This document shows positions 10,032-21,709 of a stretch of DNA of 64,000 nt, one piece after another; position 1 is the first letter of the stretch; the number at the start of each line of letters is the position of its first letter. The notes under the pieces are model-generated. The model was not told where the DNA came from, did not search any database, and saw only the letters and a program-made list of their open reading frames with translations. Origin of the DNA: Apis mellifera (lineage: Eukaryota; Arthropoda; Insecta; Hymenoptera; Apidae); assembly GCF_003254395.2 (NCBI RefSeq), contig NC_037643.1:6220963-6284962 (forward strand), in the 5' to 3' direction. The translations under genes and the position numbers were made by a program.

Positions 10032-12187
10032 CACGCGGGCCACGAAAAAGGGTAGGCGGAACATCCGAGGCTGGGAAAATGCGCGCGTGCGTTTTTTCCA
10101 CGCGCCTGGGTGTATATAGAGAGACGGGGAATCTCATTTGGGCTTTTTTACCGGCGATCGGTTAAACAGCGCGTTCGAGACCGTTCAATCGAACAGGATC
10201 GGGCAGAAGGGAAGTTTCAACGGCTGTGGCCACCACGCGAAAAATACTTTCTCCCGCGAGCGTTCTCTCTTTTCTGTACCCAGCCTCGAAACCTACCGAT
10301 TGCTTTCATCGGCCGATTTCATCGTTAAAGGGGGGGGAAAGCGAATGTATCGAAGCCAAGGGGATGAGGATCGGTCAGCGAGCGATAATTTTCCTCGGCA
10401 GCGTATCTAAATTGAAATCGTTGTCGAGATTATTACTCGTCGAGAATTCGATCCCCTTTCTCGCCGATCGGCCGTCACTAATTACGTTTTTATTACGGGT
10501 TTGTTATTTCATTGATAATAACGATGACGATGACGACGATGAAGAGATGTACACGAAAGGAAAAATTAGTAGGAAAGGAAGGAATAAAAGCTTCTCTCGA
10601 TAGAGATGGAATCGTAAATGCTTTCATCGATGAAAAGTGGTTTCGAGAACGCTTTTTAACACATTGAGATCGAGTTATATCGAGAATGTAATCTTGAAAA
10701 AAATTGTTCCACGCCATCCACAGTTTTTTCACGCGCAAATTTTAATCTCTTCGATTCGATTCCTCGAATCATCTCGCTTTCTTCCACCCCTTCGAGAATC
10801 TCTTCGATATATCGAGATGAAATAATTTAAAGATCGAGTAAAAATTTTCCTGGCAATCTTTTACATTTCGAAACTTTATTTCTCGTTCTCCCTCGTTCTC
10901 CCTCTTATCCACCCAACAATATTTTTTCGCGGTAAATATTGCGCGCATATATTTTCTCGGGGAAAACCCGGGTTTGTTAGCACAGCTACCGGGGATACCT
11001 GAGATAACGTGCCTATATCTCGGGAAGCATACATAAAGAATTACTTGATTCTCACGGAGAGCGACTTTTTCCCTGCTCCTCTTTTTATTTCCCTATCTGA
11101 CACGCGTTTCACGGAGGCAGGCCAGGAATCGCTATTTTTAAAACGACGGGCAAACAGGGTTAGCGGCGTGGTGAATAAGAAAAACTTTAAAAAAAAAAAA
11201 AAATCTTGTATCTTTTAGCATCCGACAAGCCCAAAAATTATTCGAATTACGTTGAAGGAGAAAGGAAGAAGGGAGGAAAATTACGTAAACGTCATCGAAT
11301 AGAATGATGAAACATTTGACATTCATCAAGAAGATATTGTGAAGTTTATTCATAGAGAATTTTTTTTTTATTATTAAAAAGTGTTCAAACAAAAGTGTAT
11401 TGCGTGTAAAGTTTTATTAATTATATAGTTTCAAGAAGTCAGAGTTTTATATTAAAAAGTAGAAGTTAAAATTTGTTATAACGCTTCGATCACTCTTCTT
11501 TTCTCTCTCTCTTTTTTTCTGTATAAAATTTACACATTACAATTTGTAATTGTCGAGAGAATAATTTAGCAAAACGACGTGTAACAAATAAAAATCATTC
11601 GAATCGTTAATCGAGCGAAAGAAAATTATTGTAATTTGAAAATCGTGAAACGATTAAAATGTATTATAATTAAAATATAAGTATCGGGCGCGAAACTTAA
11701 TCGAACTAACTTTTCAAATCGATCATTGGCAAACTTATCAATCACGAGAGAAATTTAATCGAAACGGTTCATAATTACAAACTTCGAATCAAATCAAAGA
11801 GAAAATTTTCGCATTAACCTATATATATATATTATATATATAAAACTGCATCGATCGAAAAGTGTATTTCGATATTAATGTAAAACTTAATAACTCGTGA
11901 AGCTAAAGAATTCGAATTTAATACAAAGTTGTGTCTGAAGCGGGGATCAATAGATCTTTCAACAGCGTTTCCAATTCATCTTGACAAGGAGAACGAGGAA
12001 CGATATTTCCTCGCTCTTTCGTATCGCGTAAAGGAAGCATCTTCACTCGATCGGGAAATACTAAGTAACAGTAATGCTACGAAACGTAAAGGAAGCCCTT
12101 TTGTATGCAAATACACGCGACTACAACTGGTAACAAGAGGTTGGGGGAGGAGGGATGCGTAATGCGACCCGTTGCATTTCTCTCGTA

Positions 12188-12233
12188 TCCTCCTCCTCCT
12201 CCTCCTCCTCCTCCTCCTCCTCCTCCTCCTCCT
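12188..12233 (+). repeat. (TCC)15 microsatellite
   Basis: About 15 uninterrupted TCC units forming a homopyrimidine run. All six frames stay open across it as Ser, Pro, Leu, Gly, Glu or Arg runs, which accounts for the several overlapping frames at 11.9-12.4 kb. None has splice signals or a non-repetitive body that would support coding. Confidence 0.95.
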
Positions 12234-13506
12234 TCGCTTCTTGTTCACTTTCCACCACCACCCTCTCGATCTCGTCATCCAACGATCTCGATTCAATTCG
12301 CCTCGCGATAAAATCGTTCGTTTTTCTAAACGTCCGTTTTCGTGAGGGCAAACCCGGGGGCTTGGTTCTCGAGATCTCTGTGGAAAAAGGGGCTCGGCTA
12401 TAAGGGGACGTCAAGCATCCTTGAAAATCCTTCGAGAGGTCTATTTTGTCGAATTTAATAATCCCAGTTTTTTTTTTCTTCTTCTTCCTTTTCTCTTTCT
12501 CTCTTCGGATGAAGAAGAGACGAAAGAAAATTACGGGGGTGGAAAAATAAGCGTGTTGTTAATTGCGAGATGTAAATTAGAATTGGCATTGTCTATAATC
12601 GATTGAATGTGAACGAGAGGAATTGAATTAGATACGTCGCGAAGCTAAAAATGGGATAAAATTAAAAAAATATATTTAAAAATTGAAATTGACGCTTTAA
12701 TTATTATACCTCGGTTCAACGATCCAACTTTTTTTTCGATATAATTTTTTCCCTGAATTGAATTTCGTCGGAATTAGGAGTCTCTCGATTTCGTTTATTT
12801 TTATACGAATGAATTTTTCATTTCAATTTGTCGAATATAATGAGGGAGTTGAAATATGAAATGACCGATCGATTTTTCGAAGAAAAGAAAATTTTTAAAT
12901 CTCTACGATATTTATATTTAATTAATCTTAATCTTATTTTCGATTAAAAATTATCTATTTTCAGGAATCAGGAATTATATTAAGTGGAAATTGTTTAGAA
13001 ATTAAATATAGACAGGAAGGAGTGAAATATGAAGTAAGTATGGAAACAGTTCCGAAAACTGTTTAAAATCCTTTTTCGTAAAATTATGGATAATGAATGA
13101 ATTATGAAAATCATATGGACTTAAATGTTGCGCGACGTAAAACAGTAGGCACGTTTATTGTGAAGAAAAGCAACGCTACATATCCATAGAGTCGCTAAAA
13201 ACTGTGTCAGCAAACAACAAGGAGAAATTGTGCGGAACAAGAAGGAACAAACATTTCAACGAGCATAGCTCGAAAACCGCCCCTTTTAGAAGCATCAACC
13301 CCTTTTAATCCGAATAAAAACGCCGTATTGTTCGACCTAAAAACCAATAGCTACGCGACATAGGCGAAACATGTTAGGGAAGCCCGAAATTAAACGAGTT
13401 TTCGAAAAGATGCGAAAACGCGGGACGATGCTTAATTAAAAATGCGACGATTCTTTAAATGAAAATTTCGAATGATAATTTTTTTAGATAAACTTGTTTG
13501 TTGTTA

Positions 13507-13683
13507 CAGTGAATACAAAAGTGTTTGCACAATTCTTATAACCGTGTAGAAATATTATTAAAGAGTATAAAATATTCTTGAATTTAATTAACTAATGTAT
13601 AAAAATTGTAATTGTGCAAATATTTTTTTTATTTCCATTCCATTAGAACAACAATATTAACAGATATTGAAATGAATTCACTG
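13507..13683. mobile_element. Degenerate short Tc1/mariner-type inverted-repeat element
   Basis: The left end reads CAGTGAATACAAAAGTGTTT then GCACAATT. The right end, read inward on the other strand, starts CAGTGAATTC, and about 45 bp further in it repeats an AT-rich ATATTTGCACAATT version of the same motif. TA dinucleotides flank both outer ends (13,505-13,506 and 13,684-13,685), as expected for Tc1/mariner TA target duplication. The 177-bp span has no coding capacity, so this would be a non-autonomous (MITE-like) or internally deleted copy. The right terminus appears to carry extra sequence between its outer end and the conserved inner motif. The family assignment rests on end structure only. 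Confidence 0.55.
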
Positions 13684-14225
13684 TAATTCAATTTATCTTA
13701 TGATTCATATTAATTCAAAAATATTGCCTCTGAATTTAATTCATCGATCCCTTCTTTTCCTTTTTTTCTCGCTTGTTTAAAATTTTACTCCCCTGCCGAT
13801 TTGTATACCAATATAAATTTTTTTCAATTTTACATTTCATTTACTTCAATTTCAAAATTTACGACCTCTCACCCTCGACTTTGTACATAATCATTTTACA
13901 CACACGTTCAATAAATAACGAAGTAAAATTCGATAAACTGTACTGTAAACTCTCAATGCTACAAAAATGAAAAAATTTAATGTATCATATTTAAAGAGAG
14001 GGGAGGAGGGGAGAGCAAAGATTAAAAGTCCCATTATAGATATTTACATAAATGATTAATGCTGTTCGATAAATTAGATACGCGCCCGATATTCGCCTAT
14101 ATACAACGAAATATATTTCCATTCGTGAAATAGAATAACCGTTTCCAACCGTGGAACGGTTAAACCTAATCGATACCGATAAATGCCGAGATTCGCCGAA
14201 AATTCAGATTTCGAAATCGTTTCGT

Positions 14226-14302
14226 AAAAAAAAAAAAAAAAAAAAAGTTTTTATCGCGCGGCTGGAGGACAGGATATTTTTTTTTCTTTTTTTTTTTTTT
14301 TT
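14226..14302. repeat. A21 run followed by T-rich run, snap-back pair
   Basis: Twenty-one A at 14,226-14,246 are followed, after about 30 bp, by a T tract (14,277-14,302, one C at 14,286) that continues into CCCCTCCCCCC. The two runs are complementary and could pair over about 20 bp. They may have arisen independently by slippage. Confidence 0.85.
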
Positions 14303-15044
14303 CCCCTCCCCCCGAACAGGAAAAATAGTTTCCATTGGGTGGACGGGGGAAGAGATTAAAACCGCAGGCTTTAATATTCATCAATTCGAAAATATAAAAA
14401 TCGGTGAAACGATGGAAGTAATATCGGGGCGTGTATAACGCGATAAACGACGCACCAACTATTCCACGAGCGGGGACGGAAATGAAATTTCAAGGGGGAG
14501 ACGGGGGGAGGGGGTGTGAGAGAGGAGGAGACGAGAAGTTGGAGACACCGGGCTGGATTTTAGCTTTTTCCAACATCCTGTCCCGGAATTTTCGGAACAG
14601 CTGGAGAAACTTGTGTCAAAACATAGGTATTGTAAACGTTCTCCCGTATAAAACATCAGAGAAGAGGAGGAAATTATACATACATACTTTATTGATAAAT
14701 CACCAAACGTGATACGAACGTGTGTGATTTAATTAAATAAATTTCTCGATACTCGCTGTTTAAGATTATATCTCAGCGTAATACGTTTCCATTTAACAAC
14801 AACGCCTAACAGATTAAAACAAAATAGTTCTGTTTCGATCCTCTATTCCAATATACAAATCGCATATATATACAAGTAAATGGGTTAATTTTAATCAAAA
14901 GCGGTTCGCAAGAGAGATTTATAGGAAACCGATAAATTCCCTCCAAAAAAAAAAAAAAAAGAAGAAGAAACGAGATCGATCGATTTAACAACGACACATG
15001 TCTCACTCATGTCTCGCACATGGCGAGTAAAAAGATGAAAAAGA

Positions 15045-15066
15045 AAGAGAGAGAGAGAGAGAGAGA
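15045..15066 (+). repeat. (GA)n microsatellite
   Basis: About 10 GA units inside a longer purine-rich stretch. It is one of a cluster of dinucleotide arrays within 400 bp. Confidence 0.9.
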
Positions 15067-15181
15067 CGTAAATTGAAAGAAGGAAAGAAGGGATCCATCC
15101 CTCCTGTAGAGACCTGTGCTCGTTCCATGATTTATAACCGATTGCTCGTCGCCAATCGGAGGAATTCGTTTTTCGAAGGAT

Positions 15182-15182
<1 letters not shown>

Positions 15183-15212
<30 letters not shown>
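15183..15212 (+). repeat. (CA)15 microsatellite
   Basis: Fifteen uninterrupted CA units ending in CATG. This is alternating pyrimidine-purine sequence. Confidence 0.95.
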
Positions 15213-15216
<4 letters not shown>

Positions 15217-15406
15217 TACTTGCTCGTCGAGGAGGTGGTATCAATTAAAATTGGTCACGGAACGAGAGAGAGATCCGGTTGTCATCGAGAAGGATGGAAG
15301 GGGGGGCCATCGATCGGGCGGATCGGTCGTAAAATAAAGATTTGGCCAAGAGGGTGGCTCGTGGTCTTTACGGAGGGGTTACTTCGCCCCCAATGCTAAC
15401 CCTGCG

Positions 15407-15436
15407 GCGCGCGCGCGCGCGCGTGTGTGTGTGTGT
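15407..15436 (+). repeat. (GC)8(GT)7 alternating tract
   Basis: Thirty bases of strict purine-pyrimidine alternation, GC units passing directly into GT units. This is the classic sequence type for left-handed (Z) DNA. It lies about 200 bp from the (CA)15 array. Confidence 0.95.
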
Positions 15437-16796
15437 ATCCGCACACTTCCAGCCGGTGCACACACGTATACCGGTTTCGATACCGTAGGGGCGGATCGGC
15501 CGTACTCGGCCTGAATACTGATTCTCCACGGGCGCATACATTACCGGGCGCGGATAAAAGATATTTGCATTTTGATGGACCGTGCCGAGTGCATTTGACG
15601 TTTCATATATGCATTCCGTCGAGTACGCGCAACACATCGGTGTCTGGGAGGCGGAGAGTGTGAAAAAAAAAAAAGAAAAAAAGAGAAAAGAAATCATCAC
15701 CCTTGCCCTCGATCATCACCGAGGGGATGTATATTTGTATTATTTATTTCATCGAGACTTGAGGAATGCTCGTTTTCGAGGATACCTTTTGAATACTTTT
15801 CGTGCGTGATAAAGAAGTGCGAAAGTTTTTCTTTTGATCGACGTTTTTAAGATCAACTTAAACGAGTATTATATATTACGAGATCTTGGATGCAGGATTT
15901 CTCGTGTGCTTGTAAAGGTTTATACTTGTTTAACGACAAAACATTCGTGGACGGAAAAGAGAGTAAAGAATACGAAGAAGTTTTAGTTAATATAATTAAC
16001 GGATTTCCACTCTCAACTTTCTACTCTTCTTTCCACTCTTTAAAGCGTATGACAAACAATTTATTTCAAATTATTATTCGACAAGAAAATAACAAATTTC
16101 GAAATATAAAAGAATAATCTAATTGAACAATCGATCCCACTAATTTCTTATTTTTTTCAATTTCACTGAAACCTCGAAATGGAAACAAATTACCGAATTA
16201 TATTTATAAATCATCATCAAATTTCCTCCCGCAGGACGTTCCATGCGAAACCATACGAACCATAAATCGAAGTGAAACGTCGAATTAACGAAATTAAGGG
16301 GGAGGTGGAAAATCAAAGATGCACAATTTTTCTCTCTCCTCTTCGAGTGAACGTTTCCACTAACGTTATTGTATCGGTTTACAATATTGCCACGATGGTG
16401 CATAGCGCAGCACAGCTCGTCCGCCGATGGGATTCGTTTCGTTTCGTATCTCGTTGATCGTCAACTTTCGCCGCGTATAAACACACAGGTCTGTGTACTA
16501 CAAATGGCGGGGGTGATGAATGTTTGCCATGAGCATCGGAATACGAATGTTGCCTAGAAATTATTCATGGTCGCCGATATTAAAAGCTGGCTCGGTAGGA
16601 ATCAATTGCAAAGGGGTGGTGAGGGGGGGGAGGGGACGTCGATATTCGTTCCGGCTTGATACAGGAATAAACGGCGAGACTGTGGTCACAATGGGACGAA
16701 GAATGTGGGAAATTGAAAAATCGATCATCGATAAACGTAACGTAAACGCAGTCGTCCTGGTATGAATGAAAAAGCACGAGCTTTTTCCCCCCCCTT

Positions 16797-16815
16797 TCTT
16801 TTTTTTTCTCCTTTT

Positions 16816-16848
<33 letters not shown>
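16797..16848 (+). repeat. T-rich tract with 31 uninterrupted T
   Basis: A pyrimidine run preceded by CCCCCCCC (about 16,787-16,794). The final 31 bases (16,818-16,848) are all T. No target-site duplication or retroelement body is recognisable next to it. Confidence 0.9.
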
Positions 16849-16849
<1 letters not shown>

Positions 16850-17470
16850 GTTTTCCGATGGAATCTTCGATATCGAATGAAGGCCCGAATTTGTTCAATT
16901 TCTCCGGAAATAAAGGTGACGCGCGGCATGAAAAGTTTCTGCGAACTTATTATATCGAGAGATAAAGTTACTTTTCAACCTTCCAACTTTAATGTGTTCG
17001 AATTAAATTTCTTCGAGAATCATACTTTTCACATTAGTAGATAGTAGAGTAACGATTATGATATTTTTCAAGAAAGTTAAAAGAAACGGCCTCTAGAACC
17101 GTTTAAAAAAAAATCATTTTAAAATTGAAGTTTTAATCGACAATTCTCAAAATATACAAAAGCACGACTTTTTATCAGAGCATTTGATATCTGTTGCTGT
17201 TTCTAACCAAAATATTATGCTTCTTGTTTAAACGATAATTGGAATAATTTATACGCGTGATTTATTCGAGAACGAGATAAATATTTCGAGAAATATGAAT
17301 GTTATATCTCCTGCGATTATTTTTTTTTTTACTATAACCAAGTATTATCATAAATATAACCGATATTTCGTTAATTCGAGGATCATTAGCGTTGCGATAG
17401 GATTTTCCTTAAGAGCCAATTATCGTTAAGAGCACGCGTCTTTAAAAAAAAAATTTAATATTTCACTCAC

Positions 17471-17678
17471 CGTAAACAGTTGCACTACTCGGGTCGACCA
17501 CGCGGACAAATTTCGAAATCTTGCTTCTTTGCGGTGGCCTTCCAGGATTTTGCACAGTCTCTTTAAACGGCCCGTTCCTTCACTTCATGTCACGGTAATT
17601 GCTGTCACAGAACACTCTTATAACCGAGTTGCATCTTCCTGACTTCCGACCGGCGACCTCGGTCCAGGGTTATCATTT
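17471..17678 (-). other. Candidate internal exon (probably 5' UTR), minus strand
   Basis: On the minus strand this 208-bp block starts after a strong acceptor (CTCTCTTATTTGCAG) and ends at a strong donor (TTTACG|GTGAGTG). It is clearly GC-richer than the AT-rich DNA on both sides, as exons are in such genomes. Every frame has a stop, so as a whole exon it does not code through. Three ATGs lead to short upstream frames; the first (17,676) gives 23 codons starting MITLDRGRRSEVRK. The last third is open for about 35 codons in one frame up to the donor, but without an ATG and behind an in-frame TGA. Joined to the exon at 271, that frame would stop within five codons. A non-coding leader exon fits best. 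Confidence 0.5.
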
Positions 17679-19300
17679 CTGCAAATAAGAGAGAGGATAA
17701 TATCTCCCCTGAAGATTCCGTTACAACGAATTAAAAAAGGGAGCAATTAAAAGGGAAAGGTAAACGGATCGCTGAATAAAAATCTAATTGAAAAATGAAG
17801 TTTTTAAGTTGAGTTAGATTATACAATTTTAAAATAAATTTCAATCAGATTACATATCTTCATCTCTTACTACATATCCAAGACAAGAATCGAAGAAATC
17901 AACATTTCTAAGTGTGAAGAATAATAAAAAATGTAATAAGGAAAAATATTGATGATGACACGACTCGTGCTGAGCGCGCAGGTGAAAGAAAAATTGGATA
18001 TTTGAAAAAAATCCTACTATTTCTTGGAAAAGTTCACGTATATTCATCCATATTAAAAAAGAAACAGAATGTAAAACATTTCGTCTAAACTCTACACAAA
18101 TAACAATTTCACAACTCTTTGCATAAAGCTAACCACAACTTCTTCCACAGGTGCATACACGTTATCAACCATTTATGAGGGAGTCGAATCGAAACTTGGG
18201 CCACGAGAATTACTTCTTCTACGTGTTGCGAGGTGAGGGGAGGAGGGAGATCAAATTCGAGTAAAAGTTGGGAACGCTTGAAAAGCTTTATAACTTCATG
18301 ACAATCTTAAATCGACAGAACTATCGTGTCCTGCAGCGGTGAAGAGTAGTTGGATATAAGGAAATAGGAAGAGAACGTGCGGAAGAGATGGCCAAGGGGA
18401 TGGACGAGTGAAGGAAGTAGTTAAGTATATTATAGCGTGGGTGACTACGCTTTGACACTATCCATTGTCTTTTTTCATGAGTTCGCATGCTCTCCCCTCC
18501 CCCCAGCGAATCGATTTCGTGAGGGAAGGCTAGGATAAAGGGATGGACGAGAATTACGTGGGGTGGACCACGTAACGTGGCAACTCTGTTTATTTTCGCA
18601 AAAAGTTACGTGGATTGAATTTTTAGAAAAAAATGGATTGTTGGAATATTATGATATTTTTTATCATATGCAACGAGATGGGAAATTGGACAGGATAAAT
18701 GTTTGTTTTTTTACGACGGATTTCTAAAATTTCTGGATACAAAATGAGTAAATAAGGTAATGAAAAATAATTAAATAATTAATTAAAGTAATAATCAAAA
18801 TAATTCTTCTGATTAACTTTATAAATTTTTGAATACGAATATATTTCACGATAATCTCGATTACATTTGATAGAGAAATGTTTTTCGATTTAACTGTGGT
18901 GGAACGGTTCCAGAGATTATAGGAAGAATTATTTGCAACTGGATGATAATATACAAAAGCATACTGTTTTTTGATTATTTTATAGATCCCGACGGATTAT
19001 TTCACAGGTATCGATAATTCACAATATTTGTACGATCATGGATGGATACACAGACGTAGAAGAAATATAAAAATATTCGAAGCTTTCCCCAATCGTATCC
19101 AACGAAAACTAGCGTCATTAATTAATAGAAATAAGACTTAAAGTACGTATAATTTTATAATTCGTCCTAAACATATATCCTCGCAAAGAGAAATAGCCTC
19201 TATTCGGTTAAAACGATTCTCATTATCCTTCCTTACATTAAAAATTCCATCTGTAAAATAACAATGAACAATTAACGTCTCGATTACGAGGCCAGACGAT
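17679..19300. other. AT-rich intron-like DNA
   Basis: Nothing gene-like is seen upstream of the 17.6-kb exon. Bases 18,150-18,560 are somewhat GC-richer but have only short frames and no paired splice sites. Confidence 0.5.
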
Positions 19301-20819
19301 ATTTCTCTTTTTTTCCCTCGCCGTCAAAAGAGCACGCACACCCTCGCGAAAAAGTTTCTCTGCGCGACCGGTTTGGGAACCTCTGCCCTGTCTGCCGCCC
19401 TCACGCCGTGCTCACGCCATTAAAACTGTACGTGCGAGCACACGCGTCCGTCTGAAACGCTCCAAAATAATGAATACTTAAACGCGCGAGAGATGTCCCT
19501 TCCTCCCTCTCTCTCGTTCCTCGTCGCGAAGAACTAACTTTTTATCCGGGGAGGAGAGGGAGGAGGGGGTACGATCACCGGTCCGAAATCTGTCTGCCAA
19601 AAGAATCGACAGGCCGCGTTAATTTAATGAAAAATTCACGATCGAGCGACGATCATGGCTCGATCCGCGAGCGACGAAGAAGCGGCGAGGAAAAAAAAAG
19701 GAAGAGGAGGAGGAAGAAGAGAGGGGGGAAAAAAAGAGAGAGGAGAAAAGCAACGTGTAGAATTAATGACGGCGTTCTACCCCCTCGTCGTCTACATCCC
19801 TCCACCCTTTTTCCGTGCGAACCCTTCGGCCGGTATTCCGCCGAAGGCGCAACGTATCGGTAGACAAAGGGACCTGTCTCGAATAACGTTAAAACAGTGC
19901 AAGCAACCTGGGTGTAGGTAACAATCGGAAAGGAGGAGAGAGCGTCGCGGGTCCTCAGGGGGTGGAAAATACCTACGCACACCCAGCCTGCCTGTTTCTC
20001 GCCTGTCTCGAATCGAAGAGTCGCGTCGGGGGTCGCGATGCTGCCACCCCTCTCCCCCCTCTCTCTTTCTCTCTCTCACGCACTCGAGACTCGTCCGTTC
20101 TCCCTCTCCGTCCCGCCAATCGAGTTCCACCAGGCTTCCACCCCTCGAAAAAAAAAGGAAAGAAAGAAAGGAAAAAAAAAGAGAACTCGGCTTGCATTTC
20201 AGTAAAGAGCCAACCCATCCGCGTGCATGGACAATGGGACGAGACGCCCCGCTAGACGGTCGACAACGCCCTTTCTTTTTTCGACACACGCGTTCGTCTG
20301 CGTGAACGTGTGCGTCGCCGACGGGGGAGTGTACAGTGTCTTCTCTCTCTCTCTCTGTCTCCTTTCCCCTCTCCTCGACTCCCTTCCCTCTCCTCTCCCT
20401 CTTTCCCTTCCAACGTGAGTTCTCCTCACGTGTGTCTGACTTCCTTTTTAAGAGAGCTACAACGACGTCTCGCCCCCTTCCCCTTTCCTATTCGCGTGCT
20501 TTCCGGCACAGAAAACAATTTTCTGCGCGCCACCCTACCGCGCGGGGGCGGGTGTACCCCCCGCTACTCCCGCCGTAACTACACATCAACATCGCCCGTG
20601 TAAATTATACACGGAACCACCGATTTCTGACTTAATGACGCGAGCTGTCGCTCCCCTTCCTCCTCCCTCCCCACTCCTCGTTTACTTCTAATTACCGGCA
20701 ATTAGTCTCCCCTTGGCGTGGATCATCGGGAAATTCGAAGCGATATCGTTCTTTTTCTTCCTCTTTTTTTTTTTTTAAATCTCGAGAAACGCGTACCTCG
20801 TTTCGTTTCGAGTTTTATT

Positions 20820-20852
20820 ATTCATTCATTCATTCATTTATTTATTTATTTA
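20820..20852 (+). repeat. (ATTC)4(ATTT)4 compound microsatellite
   Basis: A tetranucleotide array that switches from ATTC to ATTT units partway through. Confidence 0.9.
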
Positions 20853-21685
20853 TAAAAAGAGATGGAACGAAATCACTCTCGACGCGTGTCACAATTCACA
20901 TTCATCGCGATTCCGTATTTCAGCAAACTGGTACTCGAGTCGATTCTTTGATGAACGGGGAAGAGAAGAGTGTGAGTGAGACGAGGTTTCGCCCGAAGGA
21001 GTTGAAATGGAAAAATCACGAAGCACCGCCGTTGTACAAATTATGAACTCAACAATGGGCGGAACGTTACACTCCCTCGCCGCTCTCGAATTTCACGCTC
21101 GGCTCGGGTGTTTCTTATTCCTCGCGCCACGTCTCGAGACATTCGAAGGCCTTGTTCGAGCGCATTTACCGAGAGTGCCCCGTGCACAGCTTCCGGCGGT
21201 GAGCAGCCGCGGAGGGAAGCCTCTGAATTTCTTTTGTTTCCCGTGCCGCGGCGCAACTCCTTCCTTCCCTCCTCCCCTCCTTGGCTGGAGAAGGGTGGTG
21301 GTTGCTCGTTAAAAAACGAAAGGGGCCCGCTCGTTTGTCCGCGCTTTATTTTCATTTCATTCCTTCCTTCACCCCCGTTTTCTCGCGCCCCTCGAAAAAT
21401 AATATGCCACCGTTTACCGACAATATTATGTCTGGATACGTGGACACGTGGGAGGAGGGTTGGAAACGGTTGGACGGAGGTAAAGAGGTAAACAACGTAA
21501 CGGACGTCCAGGATTTTCACTGTGAAATTTCTCCTTTCCTTCAGTGTCTGCCGATGAAACAAAACTCTGTCGCTGAGGGGTTGAGGAGGGCTACCGAGTT
21601 CTCTTATCGCACGTTTTTCCCGCTTTTCCGCTCTGCGAATTTTCGCTGCCAAAACGGCCTTCGATTGAATGAAGTCTGGACTCGC

Positions 21686-21709
21686 GAGAGAGAGAGAGAG
21701 AGAGAGAGA
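21686..21709 (+). repeat. (GA)12 microsatellite
   Basis: Twelve GA units, preceded by CTCGC. Frames across it read as Arg-Glu or Leu-Ser repeats. Confidence 0.9.

Larger units (their letters stand above)
7866..13500. other. Mostly AT-rich non-coding DNA
   Basis: I see no supported gene. The stretch contains a 19-A run at 9,193-9,211, purine tracts near 10.0 kb, and imperfect AT repeats at 11,818-11,843. Two more GC-balanced stretches, 8,440-8,640 and 13,100-13,430, contain neither a long frame nor a splice pair. They could be regulatory DNA or old dispersed repeats; I cannot tell which. Confidence 0.5.
13690..17465. other. Non-coding spacer dense in simple repeats
   Basis: There is no supported gene. 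The segment is dominated by homopolymer runs (14,226-14,302; 14,945-14,960; 16,818-16,848) and dinucleotide arrays (15.0-15.4 kb). A CpG-balanced patch at 16,370-16,720 has only short frames with no splice context and might be regulatory. Confidence 0.5.

Noticed and set aside
11929..12414. Several frames of 77 to 106 codons around the TCC array
   Set aside because: They are produced by the trinucleotide repeat, which has no stop in any frame.
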